A DNA stretch of 64,000 nucleotides, from NCBI GenBank assembly GCA_018894105.1, contig CM032129.1:15688968-15752967 (forward strand), given 5' to 3'. A program made the translations under genes and the position numbers. The notes under the pieces were generated by a model. That model did no database searches, was not told the origin of the DNA, and saw only the letters and a program-made list of their open reading frames with translations. Positions within the stretch are counted from its first letter, which is position 1. Each line of letters begins with the position of its first letter. The stretch comes from Jacaranda mimosifolia. Lineage: Eukaryota; Streptophyta; Magnoliopsida; Lamiales; Bignoniaceae. Positions 34,194 through 46,560 of this stretch are shown piece by piece.

Positions 34194-36368
34194 TGTTGGA
34201 ATAGTGCCCCACAGCCAATTAGATTGGCATGTAAACTATTTCACTTTTGATACAATCTAGATTGAATGATATTTATATTTTAATGGCCATCTTCATCTTA
34301 TGCTTAATTTACTTCACTAACATTTGGTTGAAGCCCTTAGATCACACAAGACTATGGGACTTGGTCACGCACTGGGTGGTGATCATCAAATAAGTCTTAC
34401 ACAGTCATGATCTTAAAATATTCCAAGTTGTAGAATCTTATGAGATAGGGCATGTAATATTCGAATAGACTTGCACTAACAATGCATAAATCCAAGGGGT
34501 TGGATATTACTCCGTTTCATGAGCAATCCATGTTAGACATAGGTGCATATTAGTAGGTGTTTGTTAGAGAATAAGTAAATTGAAGGGCCGCCTAGAGAAT
34601 ACACTAGATAGCCGTAATGGCAAGTCAATAGTTGCAAGTTCTCCAGCTTATGCTAGTGTATATAATTAGTCTTTAGACCGGAGGATCCATGGTAACCTTG
34701 TGTTTAGGTCATCATACTTTGACTCTTCCTTGACCACCATGCAGGTCATCCGGGTTGTTTGGGTATGAGCTACTTAGATATAGAGGTTTGTGAAATCCAA
34801 GATGGGATCCATCTGCTCGCTGTTGTAAAGGGCTAGTGCATAGTTTTTCAAAAATGAGGTCATAAAGTGGAATCAAATATTGGGAATAGAAACACAATTA
34901 TTAAGGTTATTAGAGAGCCGATAGGCCTCTTTTAGGAGATAGAAGACGAAAGGATCATATTTACATGGCAAGTATAGAGCTACAATGGTTCACCAATAGC
35001 ATATTCATTTCACCCAATTAGTTGGGCTCCATGGGCTTGAGGCAGGACATCGGCCATGGAGATTGGGTACTCTTCAATTAATGGAGATTAATTGAATTGA
35101 GTTATTAGTTTAAAGGAGTTTAAACTAATATGAATATTTCTATATTCTAAGTATCACAAGAGTTGTGAGCCCATGTCCAATGAATGGTAGAACCTAATGG
35201 GTCACACATAAAAGCCTAAAGGAAGTTCAATTTGATGAAGGGAATTTTCTAAGAGTTAGAAAGTTCCTAGTGACTGATTTTGTGGAGGAATATGGTTGGC
35301 TAATTTTTCGTCATTTTAGCTTGATTGATTTAATTGTTAAATTGATCAACATAGTTTAAGGAGTTAGATTAGACCAATTAAATGAATGAATTAATTTAAT
35401 TGGTGCTATATGATAATTTATTAGTCAAGTTAACTCAAGTGGTTAAGTTAACACCTTCTAGCTTAAAAAATTTAGTTAGTTGACTTAAGGAGTTAAGTCA
35501 ATACTAATTAATTAAATTAAGGAGTTAATTTAATTAATGTGACGAATTAATTTTGGAGGGAAATTCAAATGAAGGATTTCATTTGAGGTGCATTTAGAAT
35601 TTATTTGGATGATATTTCATGAGATGAAATGAAGACTCCAAATGAAATTTAAATGCAAGTGAAATTCATATTTCACATGCAACTTGCTTGCTTAGTTGGC
35701 GCCAAGCCTCATGGGAGGTGTGATGCCAACTTGCATCACACACACCCTCCTCTATAAATAGAGGTGGCTGACCACATGGTTTAAAATTCATGCTAGATTC
35801 TCTTTTTCCCTCCAAAAGGTGTGATCCACTCATGTGTTGAAGTGTCACACATTCTTCTTCTCCTCCCCTTCTAAATTCGGCCTTCATCACTTCTTATTTC
35901 TCTGGAGTTCCAGCTCTCTAGAGGTTGATTGGGACTTGCCTTGGGTGTGTGGATCATTTCATTAGAGGCTAGATATTTGGACAGCTTTGCTCTTTGGAGG
36001 TCCACCACAGTGGCAGAATGTTTGGAGGCATTTTTCAAGTATTTGCCGATCTTTTTTTTTTTTTTTTTTTTTGTTGAACTTTTTACTAGATATTCCTCAA
36101 GGTGTTGGTGAGGTGATATCCAAATTACATCAAATTCAGAGGTGTTTCGATAGGGCTCATGTTGTTGGATTGCCGCTAGGCTAGGAGGAGACAACTTTGA
36201 AGAGTTCAACCTTGTCTTCTTCCTACCTTTGATTTTGAGCAATCAAGGTAATTTTCTATAACAAAATCTAATTAGAAGCATGAATTTATCCTTGTATTGA
36301 GTGTATCCAAGTTTGATTTAGCTATTTTGTGCTTTATTAATTGGATCCTTGTGCTACATTTGACTTCA
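34194..36368 (+). repeat. Copia 5' LTR (2175 bp), plus strand
   Basis: Starts TGTTGGAATAGTGCCCC and ends GACTTCA; a PBS follows after 2 nt. The palindrome 35718-35741 (one arm shortened) and TATA (CTATAAATAG, 35752-35761) are present. A run of 21 Ts at 36052-36072 interrupts the R/U5 region. Confidence 0.92.
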
Positions 36369-36370
36369 AG

Positions 36371-36383
36371 TGGTATCGGAGCC
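36371..36383 (+). other. Primer-binding site (iMet tRNA type)
   Basis: TGGTATCGGAGCC, one change from TGGTATCAGAGCC, 2 nt after the LTR end. Confidence 0.92.
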
Positions 36384-38350
36384 TATTTCATGCTTTAATT
36401 TGAATTTTTGTTTGATTGATTCATGTGATGAATTGATATAGATCTCCAAATACTTGATCCAAGACATGGATTGGAGTGTTTGGTTGATGTTTCTTGTGGC
36501 TCCTTTGATGATGAATTGAATTATGTTAATATGTGTTTTAAGAGTTAATTCATATGTTAGTATGTTTTTGATTCATGGATGGTAATGCTAAATTTGATTT
36601 AGCATAGATCTATGTTACATGTTGATATAGTATGTTATATTTGGCCTTAATGTGTTTTGGTCATTTTTGAATCCAATTGGATTGGAGTTTTATTGGAGAT
36701 TTTTGAAGAATGGTGATTCTTACTTAAACTTGATTTTTGAAGGATGTTTGAGTGCTTGAATTTCCATTTTTTAAAGGTGTTTTAGATCTGAAAATTTACC
36801 TATAATGTGTGATTTAGTGTTTAGGAGGTGTCCTAAATTTTTTGGTGCACAAAAGTTGAGCCAAAAGTAGCTTGACTTTGGTCAAAATCACAAAAGAGGG
36901 CAACTGTCACACTGTGGCTGGGTGCTGGCCGAGCAGTGGGCGCGCCAGGCGCCCAACTGTGCCCCCAACCTAGGAAGCAGTGCCTAGTTTAGGTTTGGAT
37001 GAGTTTTGAGCCATTTTTTTGTGTTTTTTTTGTGACCAAAATTAATCTAAAGCATGCTACATGGATACACAATTGTTGTGCAAGTTGTAAAAGTTATGTT
37101 TTGACATTTTTGAATGCTTTTAAAATCTTGTTAAAGTTAATCTACTAGTGCAAAAATGAGATGCATAATTGTTTTGCTTATTTTTGCTAGTTAATTAATT
37201 GTTTATGAGATAAGCATTTAATTGTGGAATTGAATATCAATTCTTGATTTATTGTTCATTCAATTGTTGAATGGATGATGAATGAATTCATATGCCTTTA
37301 ATATTAATTTTATTTGTTTCAAGTTGTTGAAAAGGGTTGTATTAAATTGGGTCTTTTATGCCTCTTAATTTCTATCTTGTAAATATTATGAGAGTAGAAT
37401 CACTAGGAGTGAGGGTTTCTCTTTTCATGTAATTGTTACAAGGAGACAAGAAGACCATTAGAGTTATGAAGACCCATAGATGTGTGGGGATACATTTATA
37501 TAATAGTTAGATTTAATCAAGCCACTTAAAATCAACTAGGTAGTGCACATATGACTCTAAGTGCACTACTTGGTTAAGGCTCAGGGTTATCCTACCCTAG
37601 GAACATGATAAGCACATTTTCTTATTTATGCTTTTTGTATCCTATTGATGTATGAGATATATGGTTAGGATATAGAAAACCTAAATAAGAAGATAAAATT
37701 AATGAGATCTTTGTAAGCAAGAAGATCTATCCACTTAGTAGAGTCTAAGTATTTTTAAATATTAAGTCAAAATGGATACAAATTAAAAAAAAAATAATTA
37801 ACTCATGCTTTCTACCAATTGTATATGACATGACGATGTTACTATCTTTCTGTGATGGCACACGACAAGTGGGTCACACTTAGGTAGAAAATTATGATCA
37901 TATACTTAGCATATGATGCAGCTTTGATTTGATGCCTCCCATGCATTAGCACACGACACGTGGGATGACATAGAGCGGTCTTGAATTAAAGTTTGATTGG
38001 TAGGTCTGACTTAACACCTAGTAATGTAGATGTCGCATGAGTCATGGGTCTACATGAAAAAAGACGCAAAATATATCAAGGGTTGCATAAAGATGTAATT
38101 AGCGAAAGTTGCTTACCATTCAATTGTTTGTGGATTGCACTTGACATAGGGGTTCACTTACAAGTCCTTATGGCCTTGATTCTTACTAGGAAATGAGATT
38201 TCCCAAATTCTTCTAGGAGATGAGCAATTTGATAAAATAGTGGGAGAAAAACATGCTTAAAAGTCTATAAACATGTTTTCAATTTCAATATTCAATCACA
38301 TGCTTATACTCTTTCTTTTGCCTTTGTAGATTTTTGAAATCTCAAATCAA
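36384..38350 (+). other. Copia 5' leader, plus strand
   Basis: Homologous in reverse orientation to the leaders at 398-2384 and 24389-26329. GC-rich box at about 36903-36975 (GTGGGCGCGCCAGGCGCCC). No conserved open frame. Confidence 0.85.
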
Positions 38351-39121
38351 ACGGCTAAGAATCCACTCAATGTTATTTTGGAAACTAATAAACTCATCGG
38401 GCCTAACTTATGTGATTGGCTTAGAAACCTTAAGATTATTCTAGATTTTGAAAATAGGACTTATGTGCTTACTCAAAGTCCACCAGACACCATTGGCGAA
38501 AATTCCACCGATGAGACACATGAAGATGATCCACAAACAAGATGCCTTATGATAGCTTCTATGTCTAATAAGCTCCACAAGTCCTACGAGCACATGAAAA
38601 CCACTCATGAGATCTATTTGCACCTACAAATGTTGTATGGTGTGCAAACTAGACATGAAAGGTTTTCATTGTCTAAGGACACTTTAGGATTAGAATAAAT
38701 GAGCGCTCGAGTGCCCAAGATCATAGCCTAAAAATGATCGGTCTTATTGAGACGCTTGGTCAATTGGATGTTGTCATGGACAATGAACTCTATGTGGATT
38801 TGATCATTCAATCATTGCCTAGCTCTTTTGACCAATTCGTTATGAACTTCAACATGACGAAGCAAGAAGTAACAATTAATAAGTTGGTTAATATGTTGGT
38901 GACCACCGAGGTGACAATGAAGAAAGACAAGTTTCTTATGCTTGCTTCCTCCTCCAAGTTTAGGAGCCCTAAGGGTGCTAAGAAGGGAGGTAAAAGGAAG
39001 AAGAGTTCTTCCTCTAAGGGAAAGAAACCCTTGAAAGGGGGGAATCAAGAAAAAGAAAGAGGCCAAAGCCGATGCTACTTGTTTCTATTGTGACAAGAAA
39101 GGCCATTGGAAAAGGAACTAA
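38351..39121 (+). pseudogene. Ty1/copia gag with mutated start and lost zinc ligand
   Basis: The position of the family ATG reads ACG (38351-38353), followed in frame by AKNPLNVILETNKLIGPN. Open to 38695 (NWLRNLKII-type block, HKSYEHMKTTHEIYLHLQ, QTRHERFSLSKDTLGLE). A stop/frameshift near 38695 separates the C-terminal half at 38734-39093 (LGQLDVVMDNELYVDLIIQS, SSFDQFVMNFNMTKQEVT, KGAKKGGKRKKSSSSKGK). A run of six Gs near 39035 marks a second frameshift. The zinc knuckle reads CFYCDKKGHWKRN and then TAA (39119-39121) where the last Cys should be. This is the most complete gag in the window; it retains the segment lost from 10001-10207. Confidence 0.9.
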
Positions 39122-39530
39122 AAGGAATACCTTGGCACCCTTGGGAAGGGTATGTACTTTATTGAGGTGCACTTAACAACAAATTCTTCCTGATAGGTAT
39201 TTGATACGACATGTTGTCTTCACATTTGTAATTCGTTACAGGGAATAAAAAGAAGAAGGAGTCTCAATAAAGGGGATATGATCCTCTACTTAGGCAATGA
39301 ATCAAAATTTTCGGCCATGGTCGAAGGCGTAATCAAGTTGGACTTAAGGAATTCCTACATTGTATTTGATCCTTGCTTTTATGTACCTAATCTTGTTAAG
39401 AACATTATTTCTATTCCCATATTAGATAATGAAGGATATGACTTTTCTATATCTAATGGGAAGTTGAAAGCATTAAAGAATAGTTCTTTAATATTATAAG
39501 GTACACTAAACAATGGATTGTATGAATTCA
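39122..39530 (+). pseudogene. Copia protease and integrase-leader fragment
   Basis: Follows gag: GKGMYFIEVHLTTNSS, two stops, then VFDTTCCLHICN, the aspartic protease site in which DTG has become DTT (39203-39211). An open piece at 39278-39499 (LGNESKFSAMVEGVIKLDL, IISIPILDNEGYDFSI) corresponds to the region before the integrase zinc finger. Coding sequence ends at about 39530 at a junction with an inverted LTR, so integrase, RT and RNase H are absent. Confidence 0.88.
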
Positions 39531-39536
39531 CATGTA

Positions 39537-42374
39537 ATACTAGGATCCAATTATCAAAGCATAAAAATGCTAAAATAACTAGGCTATATATGAAGACAAG
39601 AATTTAAACATGCCATAGATTCAGATTTGGTATGAGGATTACCTTGATTTTCACAAGATTAAAGAAACTTGGAAGAAGATCTCAACTCATTGAAAACTAT
39701 CTCCCAGGCAGCACAGCAGATCTGGAGCAACGTTTTCCCAACCAAATCATTTTTTATCCACCTGAAATTTTTATTGGAGCTCACCAACCCCTTGATGGAT
39801 CTATAGTCCAAAATTCAGCTGGAACAGAAAACGAAAAGGTGCTCTAGAAAAGCCTCCAAGCATCTGCCAGAAACTGAGGATCTCCAAAGGCTAGCAGTCC
39901 AATTGTCTTGCCTCTAATGAAAAGATCCACACACCAATGCACAATGCTTTTCTTCTCAACATTGGCTAGAGAATAACGAAAAGAAATGTAAGGATGAAGG
40001 CTTGATTTGGAAGTAGGAGATGAAGAAAAGTGAAGCTTCAACACATGAGGCAACACTTGGAAAACTGGAGGGAAAATGAGATAATCTAATTCTTAGCTTG
40101 CAATTCACATGTGGCCACCCTTTTTACACTATATATCTATATATCAAGTTTTGCATCATTTAGCTTGGAAGTTGGCAAGCATGTGAATTTTGTCTATATT
40201 AGAATTTGATTTGGAATCTTCATTTCATCTCATGAAATGTCATCCAAATAAATTCTAATGCCACACCAAATGAACATTTCATTTGAATTTTCATTCAAAA
40301 ATTAATTCTTCATTTTAATTAAATTAAACACTTTAATTTAATTAATCATCATTTGACTTAACTCTTAAGTCAATTTGCTTAACTCTTTAAGCAACTCATT
40401 GTTAACTTAACTCCTTAAGTTAACTTAACCAATTAATAGTCATGTGGCATAAAATAATTAACTCCTTAATTAATTGGTCTTAATATAACTCTTTATACTA
40501 ATTAGATCAATTTAACAATTAAATTGATCAAGCTAAAAATGACTACAACATCTACCTCCAAAATCAGTCATGAAGGAATTTCTCTAACTTTTAAAAAATT
40601 CCCCTTCATCTAGTAGGATTTGCAATTAACTTTTGTGTGTGACCCATTAGGCTTTACTGTTCATTAGACATGGGCTCACAACTCTTTGAGACTTATAGAA
40701 TATTAAATATTCACATTAGTTTAAACTTCTTTAAACTAATGACTCAATTCAATTAATCTCCATTAATTGAAGAGTACTCAATCTCCATGGTTGATGTCCA
40801 ATCTCAAGCCAATGAAGCCCAACTAATTGGTTGAAATGAATGCTTTTTGAGAAGAACTATGTAAGATATGATCTTTCCATCTCCTATCTCTTGAAATAGG
40901 CCTAGGGCAAGATATTTGTTTGCTCTCTTATAGCCTTAATTCTATGTTTCTATTCCCATTGTTGGATTCTCCTTTGTGACCTCATTTTTGAAAAATTCTT
41001 TTTCTATATTTTTATACTACCTTGCACAAGGATTTCTAGGATTTGATCATTATAGAATGCATATGAGATGTACTCGCCCTTCACAACGATGAGGAATCAG
41101 ATCCCATCTTGGATCTCACAAACCTCCATGTCTAAGTAGCTGATGCCCAATCTCCACCCAAATGACCTGCTACATGGCCAAGGAAGTGTCAAAGCATGAG
41201 GATCTAAACACAAGGTTACCATGGATCCTTAGATTAAAGGACTAATTACATGTGCTAGCGTAAGCTGGAGAACTTGCCACTACCGACTTGCCTCTTCGAC
41301 TATCTAGTGGATTATCTGGATGGGCATTTAGTGAACTTATTCTCTAACAAGCACCCACTAACATATATGGATGGCAACGGGATGTGTTTGGGGCAGGTTT
41401 GGTAGGACCCAGGACTCGCCTTGCATGGCATTTGAGAGACCCAAAACCCATCCCGCCCCGCCTTCCCTTTAGGCCCGAACCTGGCGGGTTGGACCTAGCT
41501 AAGCCATTCTTTTTTTTTTTTTTTCCATCACTTGAGTGTACAAATTTTGCAACTTTCAAGCCAAGCATTAAGTACCAATAATATTTTATTCCAATTTTAA
41601 CAAAATTTCTTCCATTTTACATTGTAGATAATGCATTGACTTACTGGATTGATATATAAATCTTTCCATGAACCAATATATAATATGCCATCTTTTGACA
41701 TATATAAATTGAAATTATTTTAGCAAAAATATGAAAAAGATAGTTAGATCCTCAAAATTTTGCAACTCACAAAATACAAACATGCAAAATTCCTAAATTG
41801 ATTAGTCCATATATCAAATTTATAAATATATATTTAATATAATTAGTATTATACGGGGTGGGTTCACCTAAACTCATAACCCGTCCCGGACCCTAGCGGG
41901 TCTTTAAAATAAAAAATCGGTACCCACCATGAAGCCAATTTATTTCATCCCAATCCCGCCCCATTCGGGGCGAGTCTATGGCGGGTTGGTTTACCCGGAC
42001 CCATTGCCATCCTTACTAACATGCATCCATATCCCATATGGCCTTTGTCATGAAACGAAGCAATATCCAACTGTTGGCTTTATGCATCATTAGTGCAAGT
42101 GTATTCGAATCTTAGATGTACTGTCTCATAAAATCCTACGACTTGGAAGATTTAAGATCACAACTGTGTAAGACTTATTTCATGATCACCACTCAATGCG
42201 TGACCAAGTTCCATAATCTTGTGTGATCTAAGGGCTTCAACCAAATGCCAGTGAAGTAAATATAAACATAAGATGAAGATGACCATTTAATGAATATTAT
42301 TCAATCAAGATTGTATCACAAGTGAAATAGTTTACATACTAATATAAATTGGTTTGCGGGGCACTATTCCAACA
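39537..42374 (-). repeat. Copia 3' LTR of minus-strand copy, carrying a MITE
   Basis: Minus strand starts TGTTGGAATAGTGCCCCG at 42374. The other end (TACTAGGATCCAAT, 39537) is missing only the last 15 or so bases. Without the 650-bp MITE and its 8-bp duplication the length is 2180 bp, in line with other LTRs. The promoter palindrome is not recognisable here. It is fused head-on to the plus-strand copy ending at 39530. Confidence 0.9.
41365..42014. mobile_element. hAT-like MITE, 650 bp, with perfect 8-bp TSD
   Basis: Flanked by identical ACTAACAT at 41357-41364 and 42015-42022; the intact LTR at this place has a single ACTAACATG. Ends ATATGGATGGCAACGGG and, as complement of the right end, AAGGATGGCAATGGG; subterminal GC-rich blocks GGCGGGTTGG and complementary CCCGCC. 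No transposase frame; the Phe-rich open stretch here reflects a poly(T) run at 41511-41524. Confidence 0.9.
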
Positions 42375-42387
42375 ATCTCTCCACTCA
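42375..42387 (-). other. Polypurine tract
   Basis: Minus strand GAGTGGAGAGAT immediately before the LTR start, matching the position of other tracts in the family. Confidence 0.75.
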
Positions 42388-45130
42388 GATGCTGCCTCTA
42401 CTAATGATATCCCGATTCAAATTATATCACCTTAAAATATGCTTGGATCGTTGATGAGATCTTAGCTCTTTAGCTTGCGCTACCACCCTATTGTTTTCAT
42501 AGAAGACGACCATTGGCTCAACAATGCTAGGTACTACATCCATCTGTTGGATGAAGTTTTTCATCTAAACACCTTTCTTTATAGCTTTCGAAGCCACAAT
42601 ATATTTCGCCTCTGTGGTTGAATCAACCATGGTATCTTCTTTGGAATTCTTCTGACTCACCGCACTGCTATTAAGGCAAAATATAAATTCAGATAGGTCA
42701 TCTACATCGAATTGGAAACTAGAATCTGAAAATCCCTCGAGTTTCAATTCTCCATTACCGTATACCAAAAATAAGTCCTTAGTCTTTCTCAAGTACTTAA
42801 GGATTATTTTAACAGCCATCCAGTGACATTCACTAGGGTTGGATTAGAAACAACTCATAACACCTAGAGCGTGTGCTATATCAAGTCTTATATATTAAAC
42901 GGTATACATTATGCTCCCTATGGTGAACACATAAGGTATGTAGGACATTCTTTATCTCTCGTCATTAGTCTTAGGGGCCATGGACTTGGAGAAACGAATA
43001 TCATGTCCCATAGGGAGGAATCCTTTCTTAGAATTTTCCATATTAAATCTCTTTAGTATCTTGTCAATATACGGGGTTTGGGAAAGCCCCAGTATCCTCC
43101 TCGATCTATCTCTATAGATATTTATTCCTAATATGTAGGCTACTTCTTCCAAATCCTTCATGGAGAATTGAGTAGATAACTATGCTTCAGTACACTCTAA
43201 CATTTCTACTCAATCCTAATGAGAAGAATGTCATCGACATAAAGCACAATAAACTATATACTACTCCCACTAGCCTTCTTGTACACACAAGGTTCATACA
43301 CACTTTTGACAAAGCCAAATGATTTGACTGTCTCATCAAAACATATGTTCCAACTTCGGGACACCTATTTGAGTCCATAAATAGATCTCTAGAGTTTGCA
43401 AACCTTTTGCTCACTTCTTTTGGATGTAAAACCTTGTGGTTGCTCCATATAAATTTCTTCTTCAATTTTTCCATTGAAGAAAGTGGTTTTCACATTCATT
43501 TGCCATATCTCATAGTCATAATATGCAGCTATGACAAGTAAAATCCGAATAGACTTAGGCATTGCAATCAGTGAAATGTTTCCTCGAAATCGATACTGGG
43601 TCTTTGAGTGTAACCTTTTGCCACTAGTTGCGCCTTAATAGTCATTACCTCCCCATCGACTCCTAGCTTTCACTTATAGATCCTCTTGCAACTAATAGAA
43701 ACTATTCCCTCCTATGGATCTACCAAAGTACATATTTTATTGGAGTACATAGAGTGCATTACGGATTTCATGGCTTCAAGTCAAGATCCTGAGTCTATGT
43801 CCAAGATAGCTTCCTCATAGGTCTCCAGATCACTATCCGATTGGCCCATCTTATGAAAAAATCTAAAATTTTTAGGTTGCATCTTGATTCGATTTGACCT
43901 TCTAAGAGATTGTGCGTAAGGCTCTTATTGCTCACTTATTTCCACTACTTGTGGGATGTGATGATCATTTTGAGCTTTATCAAGTTCAACAACGACGCTA
44001 CTAACTGGTTGACATAAGCAGAACACCCCCAAACCTTAAAATAATGGTAAGAGGGTGCTTTACCATACTACATCTCATGCAGCATTTTTGGCACTGACTT
44101 TGAAAGCACTATATTTAGTAGCCACGCTGTTGTTCTAAAGCGTATCCCCAAAAGGATAGAGGCACATTAGAAAAGCTCATCATGGAATGTACCATGTTCG
44201 ACGAGGTATGGTTTCTTCTCTCGGCTACTCCATTATGTTGGGGTGTGCCTGACGGAGTCTATTGAGAGAGAATTCCATTCTCCTTTAGATAACCCAAGAA
44301 TTCAATACTTATGTATTCTTCCCCTCGATCTGATCAAAAAGCTTTAATATTAAGTTCCTTTTGCTTTTCTACTTCATGCCTATACTCTTTGAACTTTTCA
44401 AAGATTTCAAAATTATACTTCATAAGATACAAATGTCTGAACTAACTATAATCATCGATGAAGGTGATGAAGTAAGAATAGCCTCCTCTCTCACTAAATC
44501 TAAGTGGGCCACAAACATCCGTATGAATCAAATCTGAAGGACTTGTGGTTCACTCCATTTATCCCACAAAGGAGCCTTGGTCATTTTTCCCTTCAAACAA
44601 GATTCACAAATAGGAAGGTCCTCAATGGCACTAGCATTTAGTGTTTTGAGAGCTTTTAATTTGTTTATCCTATTTTTAGAGATATGTCCAAGTCTTTCAT
44701 GCCTTAGGATGGTATTTTCTTGATTATCTAATTTTCTCTTACTTTATTGAACGTGCATTAATGAAGGTTGAGAATCAAGTATGTATAATCCGTTATTTAA
44801 TGTAACTTGTGCAATTAAAGAACCATTCTTTAATACTTCCCACATCCCATTCAATATAGAAAAATCATATCCTTCATTATCAAGAATGGGAATTGAAATA
44901 ATAATAAGATTGGGTACATAGTAACAATGATTTAATACAATGCAAGCATTCCCAACGTCTAACTTGACAACGCCTTGGGCTATGGCGGCAACTCTTGTTT
45001 GATTTCCCAAGTAGAGGATCATATCCCCTTCATTAAGACACTTTCTTCTTTCCATCCCCTATAACAAATTACAAAGGTAAGAACCACACGCAGTATCAAA
45101 TACCACTAAGGAAGAATTAGTCGTCAAGTG
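42388..45130 (-). pseudogene. Ty1/copia pol, nearly complete order, decayed
   Basis: From high to low: protease site DTA (45089-45097) in VVFDTACGSYLCN; pre-integrase segment 44744-45055 (LGNQTRVAAIAQGVVKLDV); an integrase zinc region with all HHCC ligands kept (HERLGH at about 44690, CESC at about 44590); core with FIDD near 44470, second Asp preceded by TGA (AF*SDRGEEY) near 44335, Glu in GVAERRNHT near 44225; RT with intact YVDD at 43230-43241; RT connection 42952-43161 (MKDLEEVAYILGINIYRDRS, LGLSQTPYIDKILKRF); RNase H 42565-42819 (FLVYGNGELKLEGFSDSSF, DSTTEAKYIVASKA) closed by TAG at the Trp position (GV*MKNF), then degraded to the purine tract. Frameshifts occur between most blocks. It keeps more catalytic residues than the other pol copies. 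Confidence 0.92.
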
Positions 45131-45888
45131 CACTTCAATAAAGTACATACCCTTCTCAAGGTTTGCAAGTAAGCTTTACAATTTCTTTTCTAATGGCCCT
45201 TTTCACCACAATGGAAACAACTTGCAAAGGTCTTAGCCTCTTTCTTCTTCCTGACTCCTCCCGAACTCTTCAAGTGTTGCTTCCCTTTACCTCCCTTGCT
45301 AAGACCTTTAGGGCCCCCAAACTTAGAGAAGGAAGCAAGCATAAAAGGCTTTTCCTTTTTTCATCGTCGCCTCTACAGTCACCAACATGTTTGCCAATTC
45401 GTTAATTAGCATCTCTTGCTTAGACATATTAAAGTTCATAACAAATTGATCGAACGAAGAGAGCAATGACTGTTTGATCAAATCTATGTAGAGGTCACTG
45501 TCCTTGATCACATCAAGTTGTCCAAGCTTCTCGGTGAGTCCAATCATCTTGAGCCCGTGATCATGGACAGTCGAACCCTTAACCATCCTTGACCTAAAGA
45601 GCTCTCTGGACAAACCAAACCTTTCGTGTCTTATTTGAACACCATACAACTCTTGTAGGTGTGTGTAGATCTCACATGCATGTTTTATATGCTCATGAGT
45701 CTATTAGACCTCATTGGTCCATCATGAGGCATCTCGTTTGTAGATCATTATCTACAAACTTAGTGAACAATTCACAGGCCTCATTGGTGGCGTCATCTCC
45801 TAAGGCGTCCAGCAGACTTTGATCAAGGACATAGGTCCTCTTTTTGGAGTCTAGAATTATTTTGAGGTTTCTCAACCAATTGCGGAAT
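45131..45888 (-). pseudogene. Copia gag, truncated at its N terminus
   Basis: Starts within the family block (NWLRNLKIILDSKKRTYVLD) at 45888, where foreign sequence begins; no start codon. Continues with ALGDDATNEACELFTKFVDN, DLQTRCLM, a disrupted part, then 45323-45649 (YGVQIRHERFGLSRELFRSR, LGQLDVIKDSDLYIDLIKQS, SSFDQFVMNFNMSKQE). The zinc knuckle at 45178-45219 reads CFHCGEKGH*KRNC: all four ligands kept but Trp changed to TAG (45190-45192). Confidence 0.9.
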
Positions 45889-46180
45889 CCAAAATTAGAT
45901 AAAGGTTAATGATAGGATTTCTTTTGAATGACAAGTTAATAAAATAGATTTTCTCAATTTAAAATATATTTCATGAATTACAGGGATATGAATAATTATT
46001 TTAATAGAGTTTTAGTAAATTTTCCTGTTAATAATTATCAATAGAATTCCATTTTATAGTATACGTTGTAGTAATGCATTGATATGTTTTACTTTTCAGT
46101 GGAAATATTTTGTTCATGTCAAAGCATAGCATACATAATTTTGCATTGGTTCACTTTTAACCCAAAACATTAAAGTAAGA

Positions 46181-46560
46181 GGATGTTTGAGTGAGCGTAT
46201 AAGCTCCTGAAAATATTTTATAAAAAATAAAAAACTTATAAAATATAAAAAAGTATTTAATAAATTTTTTCAGAAAGGAGTTTGTAACATTCTGATATAA
46301 TATATTAGAATCTTATAAGCTCTTCAAAAAAAGTAAGGAGATCTTAACTTATTTTTAAAATCTTAACAAGATCTTTTGATTTTAACCATTTTAATTACAA
46401 AATTGTCATTACTAACATTTTATAAGTTCCAAGATATTATTTTATTCAAACACTTCAATAATTAATTTTAAGAATAAGATTTAAAATCTTATAAGTTTCA
46501 AAAATATCTTATAAGATATAGGAGCTTATAAGATCTTTTAAATAAATTTAGCCTAACACC
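46181..46560. mobile_element. Putative MITE, about 380 bp
   Basis: Ends are imperfect inverted repeats: left GGATGTTTGAGTG...TATAAGCTCCT, complement of right GGTGTTAGGCTAAA...TTATAAGCTCCT. The interior is AT-rich with repeated CTTATAAG motifs and no open frame. Flanks AAGTAAGA and ATGTAAAT are a weak candidate 8-bp duplication. Confidence 0.5.

Noticed and set aside
35987..36184. Open frame with a poly-Phe stretch
   Set aside because: The Phe run is a 21-T homopolymer in LTR sequence, and the frame is absent from all other LTR copies.
41344..41581. Two overlapping open frames on opposite strands
   Set aside because: They span the end of the MITE and its poly(T) run; no conservation or start context.
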